Source: Cristatella mucedo (lineage: Eukaryota > Bryozoa > Phylactolaemata > Cristatellidae). From it: a DNA stretch of 64,000 bases. Location of the stretch: assembly GCA_009760855.2 (NCBI GenBank), contig WPIO01000052.1, positions 2,997,573-3,061,572 on the forward strand, read 5' to 3'. Position numbers and translations under genes: made by a program. Shown piece by piece: positions 11,859-23,400 of the stretch; position 1 is the first letter of the stretch, and each line of letters starts with the position of its first letter. The notes below the pieces were generated by a model. The model saw nothing but the letters and a program-made list of their open reading frames with translations, was not told the DNA's origin and did no database searches.

Positions 11859-13075
11859 GCTTGATCCCTCCCAGCCTTTGAGCACCTCGAATTCTCTCAA
11901 CTCCCCTGCTGCATGCATTGATGACATCCGCACATTGATGGCAGTAAATTTTCATAAATTAAATGATGATAAAACTAACCTACTGGTTATGGGCAAACGA
12001 AATGTGATTCAGAAATTGGAAAGGCTCACGCTCAAAATCGGCTCTGCCAGCATATCTCCAGTTGAATCAGCATGAATTTTAGGTGTCATGTTCCAAAGTG
12101 ACCTTTCGTTAGACAACCACATTAGCTCCACAATCAAGTCTGCCTCCTTTCAGCTACATAACATTGCTAAAATTTGGGCTTGTTTAGATAAGGATACCAC
12201 ATCTAAGTTAGTTGGCCCATGCATTTGTGACATCCCGTCTTGACTTCTGCAACTCACTGCTTGCTGGCCTACCGGCATGTGCAATCAGGCGCGTATAGCT
12301 GGTGCAAAACTCTGCAACTAGGCTTGTCTGTCGTGAGCATCGCAGTTGCCACATTACACCACTTCTCGCCGACCTGCACTGGCTCCCAGTCAAGCAACGG
12401 ATCGATTTCATGGTTTTGTCACTCACTTTTAGGCCACTTACTTATTTGGCTGCCGCGCTGGTTTGGTCTAGCGGTTAAGGTGCTCGCCCCGACCAAGGTC
12501 TGACTGAGGTCGTGGGCTCGAGCCCTGAGGCATATGTGAAGCGCCTGAATAGAGATTAAGTTCTCTTGGGGCGCTATATAAATGAATTATATATATTATA
12601 TTTGACTCCAGCCTACCTCTCAGATCTACTCCCCCACCAGGCCAAGCATCTTACCACCCGCTTTCCGGAATCTAACAGTTAACCAATACCTCGTACAAAC
12701 CTCAAACCCTTTTGAGACTGTGCATCTAGTGCGTATGATCCCAAAGCCTGGAACTCACTCCCGGCTTGCGTCACGACATCACTTGACTTCATCACATTTA
12801 AGAAGAACTTAAAAACGCGCCTATTTATGACAGCATTTTGTGGGTCCCCGTGATTCGTCCTTGATGTGTTAATGCGTGCTGACACTGTGCATGCTGCCAC
12901 TAACCACACTTGCGTGCTGACCCTGTGCATGTCGCCCCAAACAATGTTATTCATGTTGTTTATCAAGCATGATATTACTCACCATTCAATCGCGTTTTCC
13001 TTTGAAGCAAATGTAAAGCGCCTAGAAAGAGATTGAGTTCTCTGTGGGCGCTTTATCAAGTGCATTATTATTATT
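11859..13075 (+). mobile_element. LINE family A, 5'-truncated, interrupted by SINE1
   Basis: Begins within RT just after the catalytic YADD region (TTGATCCCTCCCAGCC) and runs to the ATTATTATT tail. Stops interrupt the frame (for example after VESA near 12075). SINE1 is inserted at 12452-12598. Confidence 0.88.
12452..12598 (+). mobile_element. SINE1, best-preserved copy
   Basis: Structure: a tRNA-like head with an A-box-like TGGTCTAGCGGTTAAGG and B-box-like GGGCTCGAGCCC, then CATATGTGAAGCGCCTGAAT and a 3' part that copies the family A LINE end (AGAGATTAAGTTCTCTTGGG), then an AT tail. A 9-bp direct repeat, TATTTGGCT (12443-12451) and TATTTGACT (12599-12607), marks the insertion. Being tRNA-derived, it is expected to be a Pol III transcript mobilised by a LINE. 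Confidence 0.88.
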
Positions 13076-14139
13076 ATGTTTCTATTGATTAAACTCCGCA
13101 AAGCAGCGAGTATCCGTTGGTCGTTTATCCGGAGAGTTAATAGCAGGTCATGCAACTTGAAGGAAGCTTTTGGTGCCACATGGTTGCGAACGCGCTGTAG
13201 CAGCATCCTATTGAAATGCTTAGGCCACAAACACAATGCTTCTAGCAGTGCAAGTCAAGTCTGCAGACGCTTGAATAATAACAACACGTCTAGCGAGTCG
13301 CTTAGGCTGTTCCGATACACGCCGTTATGCTGCCGGTAGGTGAGCTTGACAGAAATAAAGAGCGCCTCAACATACTGAGACCGTGTTGCTAACTTGAACT
13401 ATTTCATAGTCACAGAATCTAATTCATAGCCACCGAAAGGCACGACTGTAGAGCACCAGTAATTGTGTACGCTTTGGCTTGAGGCCACAGTGTACAACCG
13501 ACAGAATATTGCATATAATATACAGTTCTCTTTGATTGTAATTCCAGAAATTAGTCATCTCCTTGGCTGTCCTAATCTGGCTAATATTGTATTCCAATTC
13601 CAACATCTTTATTAAATTATGCACATTCCAAGCAGCAAAGAAAAGTTAAGAATTATGGCTGAATTGTGGGGTATTTGTGGAAGTAATTACTCATCAAGTA
13701 CTGCAGCAGGAAGAGAACTATAACAATGAAAATCCTGTGTTGGCAGCGAGCGACAATTTTAGCACGGTTGAAAGTTAGCCCGGTAGTTTGGTGGTCAATT
13801 TATTCCTAATATTCTAGATTTGGTTTGTCGAATGCCTATTGTATTAGCCAGTTTATTAGTTTATTGAATTCCTCCGAGAGGCTCTATCTCCGTTGAGCTT
13901 TAGGAAATTAATAGATATAAATGCGTGGCTGTTGACAAGTGTTACATCTCGTTCTGACCATGAGTTGATGCGGGACATTATCGAGGCCACCAAAACTGAA
14001 TGACCTCTGTTCTTGTTTGGAAATTCTTCATCTGAAATTTAAAATCCGGTCCAACAACACGACCATATAGTTGAGGCCATCATGATATGAGAAAAACGGC
14101 AAAACTATCTATTTTGGTCCCAGTGCTTCCTTTCCAGAA
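13076..14139. other. Intergenic, no gene seen
   Basis: About 1 kb of AT-rich DNA with no reliable exon or repeat. Confidence 0.5.
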
Positions 14140-14212
14140 TTTTGGAAGTGCCTAGAAAGAGATATAGTTATCATATGAAGATATTTAAATGTCTAATTAT
14201 TATTATTATTAT
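14140..14212 (+). mobile_element. LINE 3' end fragment
   Basis: Contains GTGCCTAGAAAGAGATATAG and an (ATT)n tail, directly followed by another LINE fragment. Confidence 0.6.
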
Positions 14213-15140
14213 CTTTCCCTGCCATTCAGCAAGTCAAACTCTCTCATTTTTCTTGCTGAATGCATCGCTGACGTTCACCCTAGGATGGAAGCAAACTTTA
14301 TCAAATTTAATGACGATAAAGCCAAAGCGCTAGTTATGGAAAAAATCTAGTGTTACTCAACTTGGTAAACCTTACCCTCATAATGGGCTCGGTCAGCATA
14401 TCTCCTGTAGCATCTACAAGCAATCTGGGTACCATTTTCAAAAGTAACCTTTTGCTATAAGGCCATATCAGCACACAGTCAAGTTGTTCTACTTTCAGCC
14501 ACGTAACATTCCAAAAATTCCGGCCTACTTAGACCAGGATACGGCAGCGAAGATGGTCCACTCATTCGTGACATGCAGTTTAGACTCCTGCAGTTGTATA
14601 TTCGAATGTCTTTCTTCCTAAGCAATAATATGCTTACATTGCAAGAAAAACTCTGCCGCAGTGCTTGCCTGTCGTGAAAGTCACTGCCTCATTACGCTGC
14701 TTCTTCTCATCCACCGACACTGCCTCTCCTTCAAACAGCTCATCGGCCTCAGGGTTTAGTTACTCATTAGTAATATGATCCTCTTGCTTTGGCCTAGCTA
14801 TTCGAGCCACTTCCTCATCAGGAAAGTAGTTTTAGAGCATGCTCTTCTGACTCGAGTCGCTTAGCTCTAGTCATTTGCTTCTAGCCAAACTAAAATCCTA
14901 TAGAGACCGTATCTTCAATTCGTTTAAGCATAATCCCAAAGCCTAGAACGCACTACCGACTGACTTGGGTATATCCCCTGATTCGACGACACGTAATAAG
15001 AAGCTAAAAACCCAGCTATTTCTCACAACTATTTCTGGGCCACTAACTTACTGATATGCTCTCTTTCCAGCTTGTGTAAAGTGCCTAAGTATAAATTTAG
15101 TTTTCTTTAGGCGCTATGCAAATGTCATATTATTGTTGTC
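14213..15140 (+). mobile_element. Diverged LINE (set C), RT 3' half
   Basis: A decayed relative of family A: NDDKAKALVM-like, GSVSISPVAS-like and FVTCSLDSC-like readings in broken frames. It ends with AAGTGCCTAAGTATAAATTT and ATATTATTG. Confidence 0.7.
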
Positions 15141-15666
15141 ATTATCATCAGCCTAACGTTAATATCGACAAAGTGAGATCATTCAGCCTTGTCACTTTCG
15201 TATAATGTATTCAATGTCTAATAAGCAAGACTACAGCTCGCAAGTGGCAGAAGCCCCAGCATTTCGAAGCTTTGGTGTGTAGACAGGGATATAGTCTGCA
15301 ACCCTGGCTAGATCGGCGTTAAGCGAAGACAGTCTAATGCAGCGTTCAAGCTGTGATTTATGCAGAGAATTATTGAAGTTTGCAGAAGAATAGTAAAGTT
15401 TTTTCTATGGTTCCTTGCACGGGCAGTCTTAAGGGCTAGCAGATGGAACTATTTTTGAGCTTATTTCATTAATAAGAGTATCAATGCTTTTTGCAAATTC
15501 CGTGTGCAGATAAAGATGTACTGCATCACAGATTTTGAAATTTCTCATTCCCATTCCTTTTAAGCTTCATTGGTAGATAAATTTGATGCATCCTTGTTCA
15601 CATGATGGAAGACGAGTGAATGAGATTTAAGAATGATCCGACGTGGTAAGTGGGTACACGTTAATA

Positions 15667-15935
15667 GGAATAATAATAATAGTACATTTGTATAATGCCC
15701 TCAGAGAACTCCATCTCTTCCTAGGCACTTTACGTTTACTGCAGAAGAAGCAAGATCAAATGGTTAGTGGTAGAATGCGCCATGACAACGAGCATAACAT
15801 AGTTAGAGGTGACATGCACAGGGTTATCATGTAAATATTGCTAGTGGCAGCATGCATAGTGCCAGCAAGCACAAGCACACAAAGGACGATTCACACGGAC
15901 CCAGTAAATGGCGTGATAAATTAGATATGTTTTTA
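15667..15935 (-). mobile_element. LINE family A 3' end
   Basis: Antisense 3' UTR starting with AATAATAATAATAG and TGCCCTCAGAGAACTCCATC, ending near the RT C-terminus complement. Confidence 0.8.
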
Positions 15936-16714
15936 AGGTGAGACATCCCGTGTGATCACGAGATTCGGAATATTGCCGCCATTATATATTGCATGCCAAA
16001 CGTGCTTGACCAAACCAAAGTTTCCAGACAGTCAGTATATGAGCAAGCCTGACTGCGACTCAGGTCATCGATGTGAATGCCTAAGGCTCCAGTAATCAAT
16101 AATGGCCTAAAATAGCATACGTTAGTAAAACACCAAAAGCTCCTCAATGAACAAAGTTCGATAGCCAGCAGCGGTTTGATAGATCACAACTGTGAGAGGC
16201 GTTGTCTTCGATGGGGATAAGGTGGCAACTAGTTTCTGGCAACTATTTAACAGTAACAGTAAAAAATCTCAACAACTTTAAATAGCTGTTTTTATAACTG
16301 TTTTTATGATTCTAATGTAAATGTTTAAACAGAAAATACTACAGCTGAAGCTCCCAGGTTCATTAAGGATATGAATTATGTAACGAAAAAAAATGTATAA
16401 AAGAAATTGAATGTGTTAGTGATTTGTTATAAGATTTTATCAAATTGGCCAAAGCTAAAATTAAAATGCAATTTTTGTAAAAAAGTAAGTAAGATATTAA
16501 TTAAATTGATAGTGTGGCATCAACAAATACTGATGTTCTTTTCAGCCGTGTCTTCAGTTTGGTAATACGCTGCAAACGAAAGAATCAGATTACAGGAGAG
16601 CTAGAAGAGCAATGTGGACGATGCAATAAACTCGTCAAATTTTCTGGAAACTCAACGAAAACTTCTGACGTCATTTGAAAATACATGGAATTGATTTTGA
16701 TAAACCTGCTGGAG

Positions 16715-16925
16715 GATGTAAATTCGGTACGCATTCGGTAGCCAAAAGACTTCATCTCATGCAATAAAGAGAAAATGGGAAGCATAGCAGAGTCAGGACA
16801 GCAGTTGAGGTAGTGAGTAGCATGGAAGTAGCAGCTCAGGATCGCTGAAAAGGATGGGCCATAGTCAAAGCAGGAGAGTAGTTGTCGTTGCGTAAGAATT
16901 GTGGAAGCGAGGTCCACAGACCAAT
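16715..16925 (-). mobile_element. LINE family B fragment
   Basis: Closely matches 45460-45660 of the large family B copy (GGTACGCATTCGGTAGCCAA, then the antisense of the SCYFHATHYLN reading). No other part of the element is present nearby. Confidence 0.75.
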
Positions 16926-17099
16926 TCGGAAGCGACTGGCGTGAGCGCTTGGTGCCAGAAACGCTCTTTCGTGAGGTCACCTCTTGCTGTGCATAGGCGC
17001 GCACCGAATCGCATTTGGCAGTAGGCTACGCAGCTTAGTAAAAGGCAGGTTACGCCTACTCCGCCGAGCCTTAGGCGTTACAGATATATTGTCTTCGTA

Positions 17100-17100
17100 C

Positions 17101-17131
<31 letters not shown>

Positions 17132-18640
17132 TCCAAGCTCGTGAGCAATGAGAGAAAAAAAGCGCTTGCTGATTTCCTGGGACGAAAGAGTCTGAAGGAA
17201 ACTGTTAATGATCTGGCTGCTAATACAATATCGATGAGAGCTATCGTTAGAAGCAAGTATATACGACAATCAATCTCACGGGATGGAATCAAATTTTCAG
17301 CGAACGAAAGCGATGCGACGAAGCTGGGGCATGATGTTTAGGAAGGCACGAGAAACAAAACGATTGCCGACATCAAAGGAAAACTCGAGAGAGAAGTAAA
17401 GTTTAGCATGCCTATGGATAAATACACAGCAGTGAGAGGACTTCGATTCTTGTGAGTCAACATCCATAATAGCGGCGATAAAAATCAAGACGGTTCTTGT
17501 TCGCATATTTGGTTCGTGGACTGCTCTCGATATGATCGAATAAATGAAAAAGCATTGAGCATTTTTGGAATAGTAACGGAGAGGGATTTGGCGGGATCTG
17601 CTCAGGACGGTGCTGCAGTAAATAAGAAATGCATTAGCCACATGGATGTCATCGGACAGTTCTGCCTAAACCACAGTCTGCACCTTGAGTATGTGACACA
17701 TTGTACAAGAAGAGTACTGACATGGGCGATTTAAACCTGGATAATGACGATATCGATGAAATGGACATTTTGAAGCAGGTACGGACTTTGAAGTGATCAG
17801 CGAAGATACATCAAAAAGAGACGTCGATTACCACGATCTGCTCACGAAATCACGCAAGCTTGTCAAATTCTTCAAAAAATTCACTATTCGAAATTAAGTC
17901 TTTCAATCCAAAGTAAAGCTGAATTCGGACGTGCGATTGAACTGCAATCTTGCATCAGCAGCATCTTGACGCGAAGACGCTAGTAAATACAGAAGTCGTC
18001 ATCCGCGAGACGCTAACCAAATTCAAGGCACTGGAAATTACTGGGACATTGGATTTTGACGCTCAAAACTTTTCTGAATGTAATAGAACCTGTGAAACTT
18101 CCTGTTGAGAATTTAAGTCGGGAAGACGCGACTTTGATGAGTTCTGATGCAATTTTAGAATTCTTGTTCAGCGAGTTTTCAAACCTGAATTAGTATCAAG
18201 CTCATCAAAAATTTGATGTGTCGCATTGAAGAGTGATTGAAAAAGGATGTCGTGAACCTCTTGCACATTCTCAAAGATCCATCTGTCACCCCGTCAAAAA
18301 CACCGCTAAATTTTGCGGGAAATCTAGAGTTTCGTCTATTTGGAGTCGACGCTGTAGAAGGTGTCGAACAGTCGTCAAATGGTGCTGAAGGTCTGAACTT
18401 TTCTTTTCAAGAAAATTGAATTTATTGCTTCAAAAAGATGGATTGTCAGTTTCAGTCGGAGGACAAGACAGTCTCGAATGGCTGAAGTCCGAAATCAGGC
18501 TCTTCAGGAACTCTGGCCAACGAACAGAAAATCTCTAGAAATTATGTAACACTACCGGATTCCTTACGAGGTGGAAAAGGATAACCCTCAGACGAAGATT
18601 TCAGTTTGCAATCAGTAAACAAGTTTCGCCGGATGTAAGC
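17100..18640 (+). pseudogene. Decayed hAT-like transposase
   Basis: Broken plus-strand frames can be read in order as parts of one protein: an N-terminal part (AIVRSKYIRQSISRDG near 17235-17285), a KGKLERE/MDKYTAVRG block (17370-17445), an INIHNSGD-type block (17455-17490), a DGAAVNKK...CLNHSLHL block (17605-17690), a KSRKLVKFFKK block (17845-17880) and a FRNSGQR block near the end (18500-18525). The order fits the catalytic region of hAT-superfamily transposases of the kind common in invertebrate genomes. Many stops and frameshifts show it is dead. Terminal inverted repeats and a target duplication were not found by eye. Family assignment is by recalled motif similarity. Confidence 0.6.
17101..17132. 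repeat. CT microsatellite
   Basis: A CT-rich run at the 5' edge of the transposase remnant. Confidence 0.9.
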
Positions 18641-18961
18641 TTTGTGCTATCTGTCGTTTTCCTCTTCAGGTTCAACAGGTTTCTTCTTGGAATTGTACGG
18701 GGTACGGCTGCCCTTCTTGTTTGTTCTTTGCTCCCATCGCCGACTCACATTCATTATTCCGTTGGGGAGTGAGTACTGGCTGCATTTTCGCCTTTGCATA
18801 GCCGCCCTAGGTGGCTGGCTGTTTTCTGGCTTTTCGAGAACGCTCCACACAGAAAAAATAATACTGTTTACTGGGAGCTATGCTGCCAGTGCTGAAAAAT
18901 GCATGTTAGCAACGCTGCATAACGAGAGGCATTTAACTTCTGTGACCCTCTGTTTTCTTAG

Positions 18962-19162
18962 TCATTCTGCCACGGTCTTGGTTAACAAATCTGTGAGTCT
19001 GTGCGAAGTTCGACCCATCGGAAAGGATAGTGAACCACGCCGTGTTTGGCAAGCATCCCGACAGGGGGCCAAGGATGGCAGTCCCTGGCACGCCCTGCAC
19101 TCGCTGAGGGACACCAGGTGGCAGCAGCCGAGTAGCACCCACAGATAGCCAAACGTAAGCAT
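18962..19162 (-). CDS. Small candidate secreted, cysteine-containing precursor (66 aa)
   Basis: An ATG-initiated 66-residue frame. The first ~21 residues are hydrophobic with a small-residue end (MLTFGYLWVLLGCC, then HLVSLS), typical of a signal peptide. Next come four cysteines spaced C-x2-C-x8-C-x3-C. After that a dibasic RR is followed by GSLSFPM and then GR, which would be a cleavage and amidation signature if this is a neuropeptide-type precursor. I know no family match. It may also be an exon or chance, because the opposite strand has an overlapping 168-codon frame. Confidence 0.25.
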   Translation of the reverse strand: MLTFGYLWVLLGCCHLVSLSECRACQGLPSLAPCRDACQTRRGSLSFPMGRTSHRLTDLLTKTVAE

Positions 19163-19479
19163 AGATAACTTTTAAGGAAGTTAAATTTTTCCTTCGATGA
19201 TCAACTGCAACCGTCACTTACCGAACTATTTCGCTGCGGGCTGATTGGGGTGGCCACGTGGCCACTTCTAAGGTTCTTCGCAGGCTCATTACGGTCAGCT
19301 TTCCCTTCACGCTGCCGATGAATTTGTTACTAGCCAGTGCATCGGTCTTACTAAGTTCGGCGGCCAGGAGCATTTTCATATTTGCCTAAGCATGCTGGCC
19401 TAAGCATCATCAATTACTTGCTTTTGCACCCTTGATACCGTGGATGTTACTGACCCTCTGCTGTTGATTCTCTTGCACC

Positions 19480-19553
19480 AAGTTGCCAAGCGTCCGGATA
19501 GAGATCACGTTCTCTTGGGGCACTTTACAAACAACGAATTATCATCATAGTCC
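19480..19553 (+). mobile_element. LINE 3' end fragment
   Basis: AGCGTCCGGATAGAGATCAC then TTCTCTTGGGGCACTTTAC and a short ATTATCATC tail, as in other set C ends. Confidence 0.55.
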
Positions 19554-20198
19554 CGAGAAGATGATTCGCTCAGGGACTCCACAAAGGAGGCAAGGCCGTA
19601 CGGCAAGGTGGGGGAGATAGGTAAACAGTGGAAATAGCAGACCGACAGACAGAGATCCTGGCCGTGTGAAGATAAAGTAAGTTTTACGACTGGATCCTGC
19701 ATGTGAGCTAAGCTCACAACAATAACAGTGTCTGCATGAATGAGTGCATAAAGAACAATTCACGCTGACGAAGCAACCACTATAAGGAGCAGGGGGGCCT
19801 TTAGCTTAGACGTTGCCGTAAGGTGGCAAATTCCACGAGGATTTCCACAAATCTGATGGCGATGGCCACGTGCAGGAGAATCGCACCGATATCGCCACGG
19901 CAACTTCATTTCTTCCATTTTCTAACTCGAACTCGAGTGCCTCAACAAGATGATCGGCCGACGTTCGGCCACGGGTGGGTGGTGCCTCGGCGGATAGCTC
20001 GAGCGCTGTGCCAGGACTCCAGGTCGTACTGTGCCAGGGCCGCGCAGCTGCTGCCAAGCGGCTGCCGCTGAGACCCGCCACCCGATAGAGCAGCAAAGAG
20101 CCGGCGCAGCAGCAGAAAGGGCAGTGAGGTCAGCCGCCGTACGCGCCGACATCGCACACAGCGACTGAAAGTGTGGCCTTCGAAGGGCGGGTGGCAGC

Positions 20199-20205
<7 letters not shown>
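19554..20205. other. Region downstream of COP1
   Basis: No recognised gene. Long frames exist on both strands in the GC-rich part (19800-20200) but none looks conserved. Part of it may be COP1 3' UTR. Confidence 0.35.
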
Positions 20206-20257
<52 letters not shown>

Positions 20258-20459
20258 GAGAGAGGGGGGAGAGAGAGGAGAGTCAGAGAAAGAGAGAGGG
20301 GAGAGTGAGAGAGAAAGGGGAGAGAGAGTCAGAGAAAGAGAGAGGGAGGAGAGAGAGAGGAGAGAGAGGGGGAGAGGGAGAGAGAGGGAGAGAGAGAGTT
20401 AGAGAGAGTGGGAGAGCAATAGAGGGGAGAGGGGGTGAGAGAAGGAGAGAGGGAGGGAG
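20206..20459. repeat. GA/CT simple repeat abutting the COP1 stop codon
   Basis: An almost pure GA-type purine run of about 250 nt on the plus strand. It ends where the COP1 TAG begins (20460-20462). COP1 is on the minus strand, so the start of its 3' UTR would be a long CU tract. Confidence 0.92.
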
Positions 20460-23400
20460 CTACACCAGCTCCATTATCTTCACCAGACCCTGGCTGTTGG
20501 CGGCCAGCACGACGTTCGATCCGGGCTTCCACGCGACAGCCGACACAAACTCGGTACTGTCCTCATCTCCTCCGCCTCCAGGCTCCACTTTCCACGGGTT
20601 GTGGACTACTTCGAACTTGTGCCGAAGAGCATCGCGTGGGAATCCCTTGTGGAACAGCCTCAGCGTGTTGTCCTCACTTCCGCACACGAAGTACTCGCCG
20701 TTCGTTGCGAGGCCGACAAAGTTCTTCTCGTTCACGTGTCCGCGGAACGTTCGGGCGCAGCTGCCTCCGCCGCTGCCTCCGCCGCTGCCTCCGGCGTCGA
20801 GCATCCACAGCTTGAGCTGGCTGTCGACAGAAGCAGACACCAGCTCTCGGCAGCCGTCGTCCAGGAAGCGGATGAACGAGACGGCCTTCCGGTGACCACG
20901 CAGTGACATCAGCGGCTGGCCGGGGTTGCGCAGGTCGCACACGTGGACGCAGTGGTCGGCGCAGCCGTAGGCCAGCCGAAACTCGCAGCCCGGGTCGAAC
21001 TGGACGCAGCAGACGTTTGCCTTGGCGCTCAGCGTGGCGACGGCGGTGTCCGCATTGAGCGACCAGATTTTCACCTTTGCGTCGTCAGAGCCCGAGACGA
21101 GCAGGGCGGGATCGCGGCGGCAGAAGTCGACGCACCAGCACCGCTTCTCGTGCTCCTGGTACGTCGCTCGCCGGGCCGACGTGGCGACGTCCCACAGGAC
21201 GACGGAGCCCTCGTAGTCCGAACTGGCCAGCACCTGCTTGTGGCAGCTGTTCCACGACACACAGCTGACCTTGGCCGAGCAGGCCAGCTCGGTGACTGGG
21301 CAATGAAGGTCGACAACGTCGTGCATCACCTGATCGTAATCGAAAATCTACAACAAAAAACCGCCACGGAAGAAAGGCGAGCGTGTCCACTCGGTGTGGT
21401 GCCATGCCCAGTTTCCCTTCTACCGTTCCTATCAAAGACACTCGAACGGGTCGTGGCAGACCAGCTGAACTCGTATATCGAAACCTCACACCTTGCTAGT
21501 AAGTTCCAGTCTGGCTTTAGAGCTAATCACTCCACAGAGTCAGCATTGCTTAGGGTATACAACGACTTACTTAGGAATGCAGACATGGGTAGAGTGTCTC
21601 TGCTTGTTTTGCTTGATCTTTCGGCAGCTTTTGATACCATCGATCACAAAGTTCTTCTAGAGAGCCTCTCATCTCGCCTGGGCATCACTGGCACTGCTCT
21701 GCAGTGGTTCAGGTCCTATCTCAGTGGGAGACTCCAGAGTATTGACGTGAATGGACAAAGATCATCTGAAGTACCTCTGAAATATGGAGTACCTCAGGGC
21801 TCAGTGCTAGGTCCGGTTCTTTTCACGGTTTATACTCTGCCTCTTGCTGACGTGATTGCCAAGCACAATCTAGGCTTTCACTTCTATGCAGATGACACTC
21901 AGTTGTACCTTTGCTTTGATCCCTCCCAGCCTTCGAGCACCTCAAATTCTCTAAACTCACTAGCTGCATGCATTGATGACATCCGCGCATGGATGGCAGC
22001 AAATTTTCTAAAACTAAACGATGATAAAACTAACTTACTAGTTATGGGCAAACCCAGTGTGATCCAGAGATTGGAAAGGCTGACTCTCAAAATTGGCTCT
22101 GCCAGCATATCTCCAGTTGAATCAGCTCGAAATCTAGGTGTCATATTCCAAAGTGACCTCTCGCTAGACGACCATATCAGCTCCACAGTCAAATCTGCCT
22201 ATTTTCAGCTTCATAACATTGCTAAAATTCGGGCTTGTTTAGATAAAGATACCACGTCCAAGTTGGTCCATGCATTCGTGACATCCCGTCTCGACTTCTG
22301 CAACTCACTGCTTACTGGCCTACCAGCATGTGCGATCAGGCGATTGCAGCTGGTGCAAAACTCTGCAGCTAGGCTTGTCTTTCGTGAGCGTCGCAGTTGC
22401 CACAATACTCCACTTCTCGCCGACCTGCACTGGCTACCAGTGAGGCAACAGATTGACTTCAAGGTTTTGTCGCTCACTTTTAGGTCCCTTCATTCTATGG
22501 CTCCAGCCTATCTGTCAGATATACTACCCGATCAGGCCAAGCATCGTACCACCCGCTTTTCGGAATCCAACAGTCTACAAATACCTCATACAAACCTTAA
22601 ATCCTTTGGAGACCGTGCATTTAGTTCGTATGCTCCCAAAGCCTGGAACTCCCTCCCGACCTGCGTCAGAACATCCCCTGACCTGACCACATTTAAAAGG
22701 AACCTAAAAACACACCTATTTAGGACAGCATTTAGCGGGTCCCTGTGATTCGTCCTTGATGTGCTTATGCGTGCTGACACTGTGCATGCTGCCACTAACC
22801 ACATTTGCATGCTGACCCTGTGCATGTCACCCCTAACCATATTATTCAGTTCGTTTGTTTTTCAAGCATGATTTTACTTACCATTCCATTGCATTTCACT
22901 TTACAGCAAATGTAAAGCACCTAGAGAGAGATTAAGTTCTCTGAGGGCGCTTTATCAAGTGAATTATTATTATTATTATTAATGAGCCAGCAGTTAAAAG
23001 AAGACCGAGAGTCCACACTCAAACTGCCAACGGCTCATTCCGAAATGCAGGTCCAAAACTATAGAACTACTCGAGAGACTTCTCAAAGCCAGGGCAGCAT
23101 CTCTAATCGCTACTCTGCATGGATCTCGTTCTGCTTGTCTCGCTCGGATGACCCTTGATGAGTTCTTCTCGGATGAGTTCTGCTTTACTAAACTGCATGC
23201 CGAAGCTAAGGACGACGAGCACGGGCCGAGTGCATGCTAACTTATGTCCTGTGTACGGTGGCAAAGCTGCATGCTGGGCATGCCACAGTCATATCCAGCT
23301 GTAGCCACCTTCAATAAGAGCACTAAAAGTTATTGTCGACACGAGATTGCCGAGTTTCAGCTCGAGTGTACACATGCCTGAGACAATCAAGAGCTCAGCA

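Noticed and set aside
18642-19148. A 168-codon plus-strand frame
   Set aside because: The sequence is hydrophobic and irregular with no recognisable motif. It overlaps the small minus-strand frame, which looks slightly better; neither is proven.
20305-20532. Frames rich in Arg-Glu or Ser-Leu
   Set aside because: They are translations of the GA/CT simple repeat next to COP1.
20943-22748. A 601-codon plus-strand frame that could be taken as one protein
   Set aside because: Its first ~150 codons are antisense to the COP1 WD40 exon and intron edge. Only the part from about 21408 is real LINE RT.
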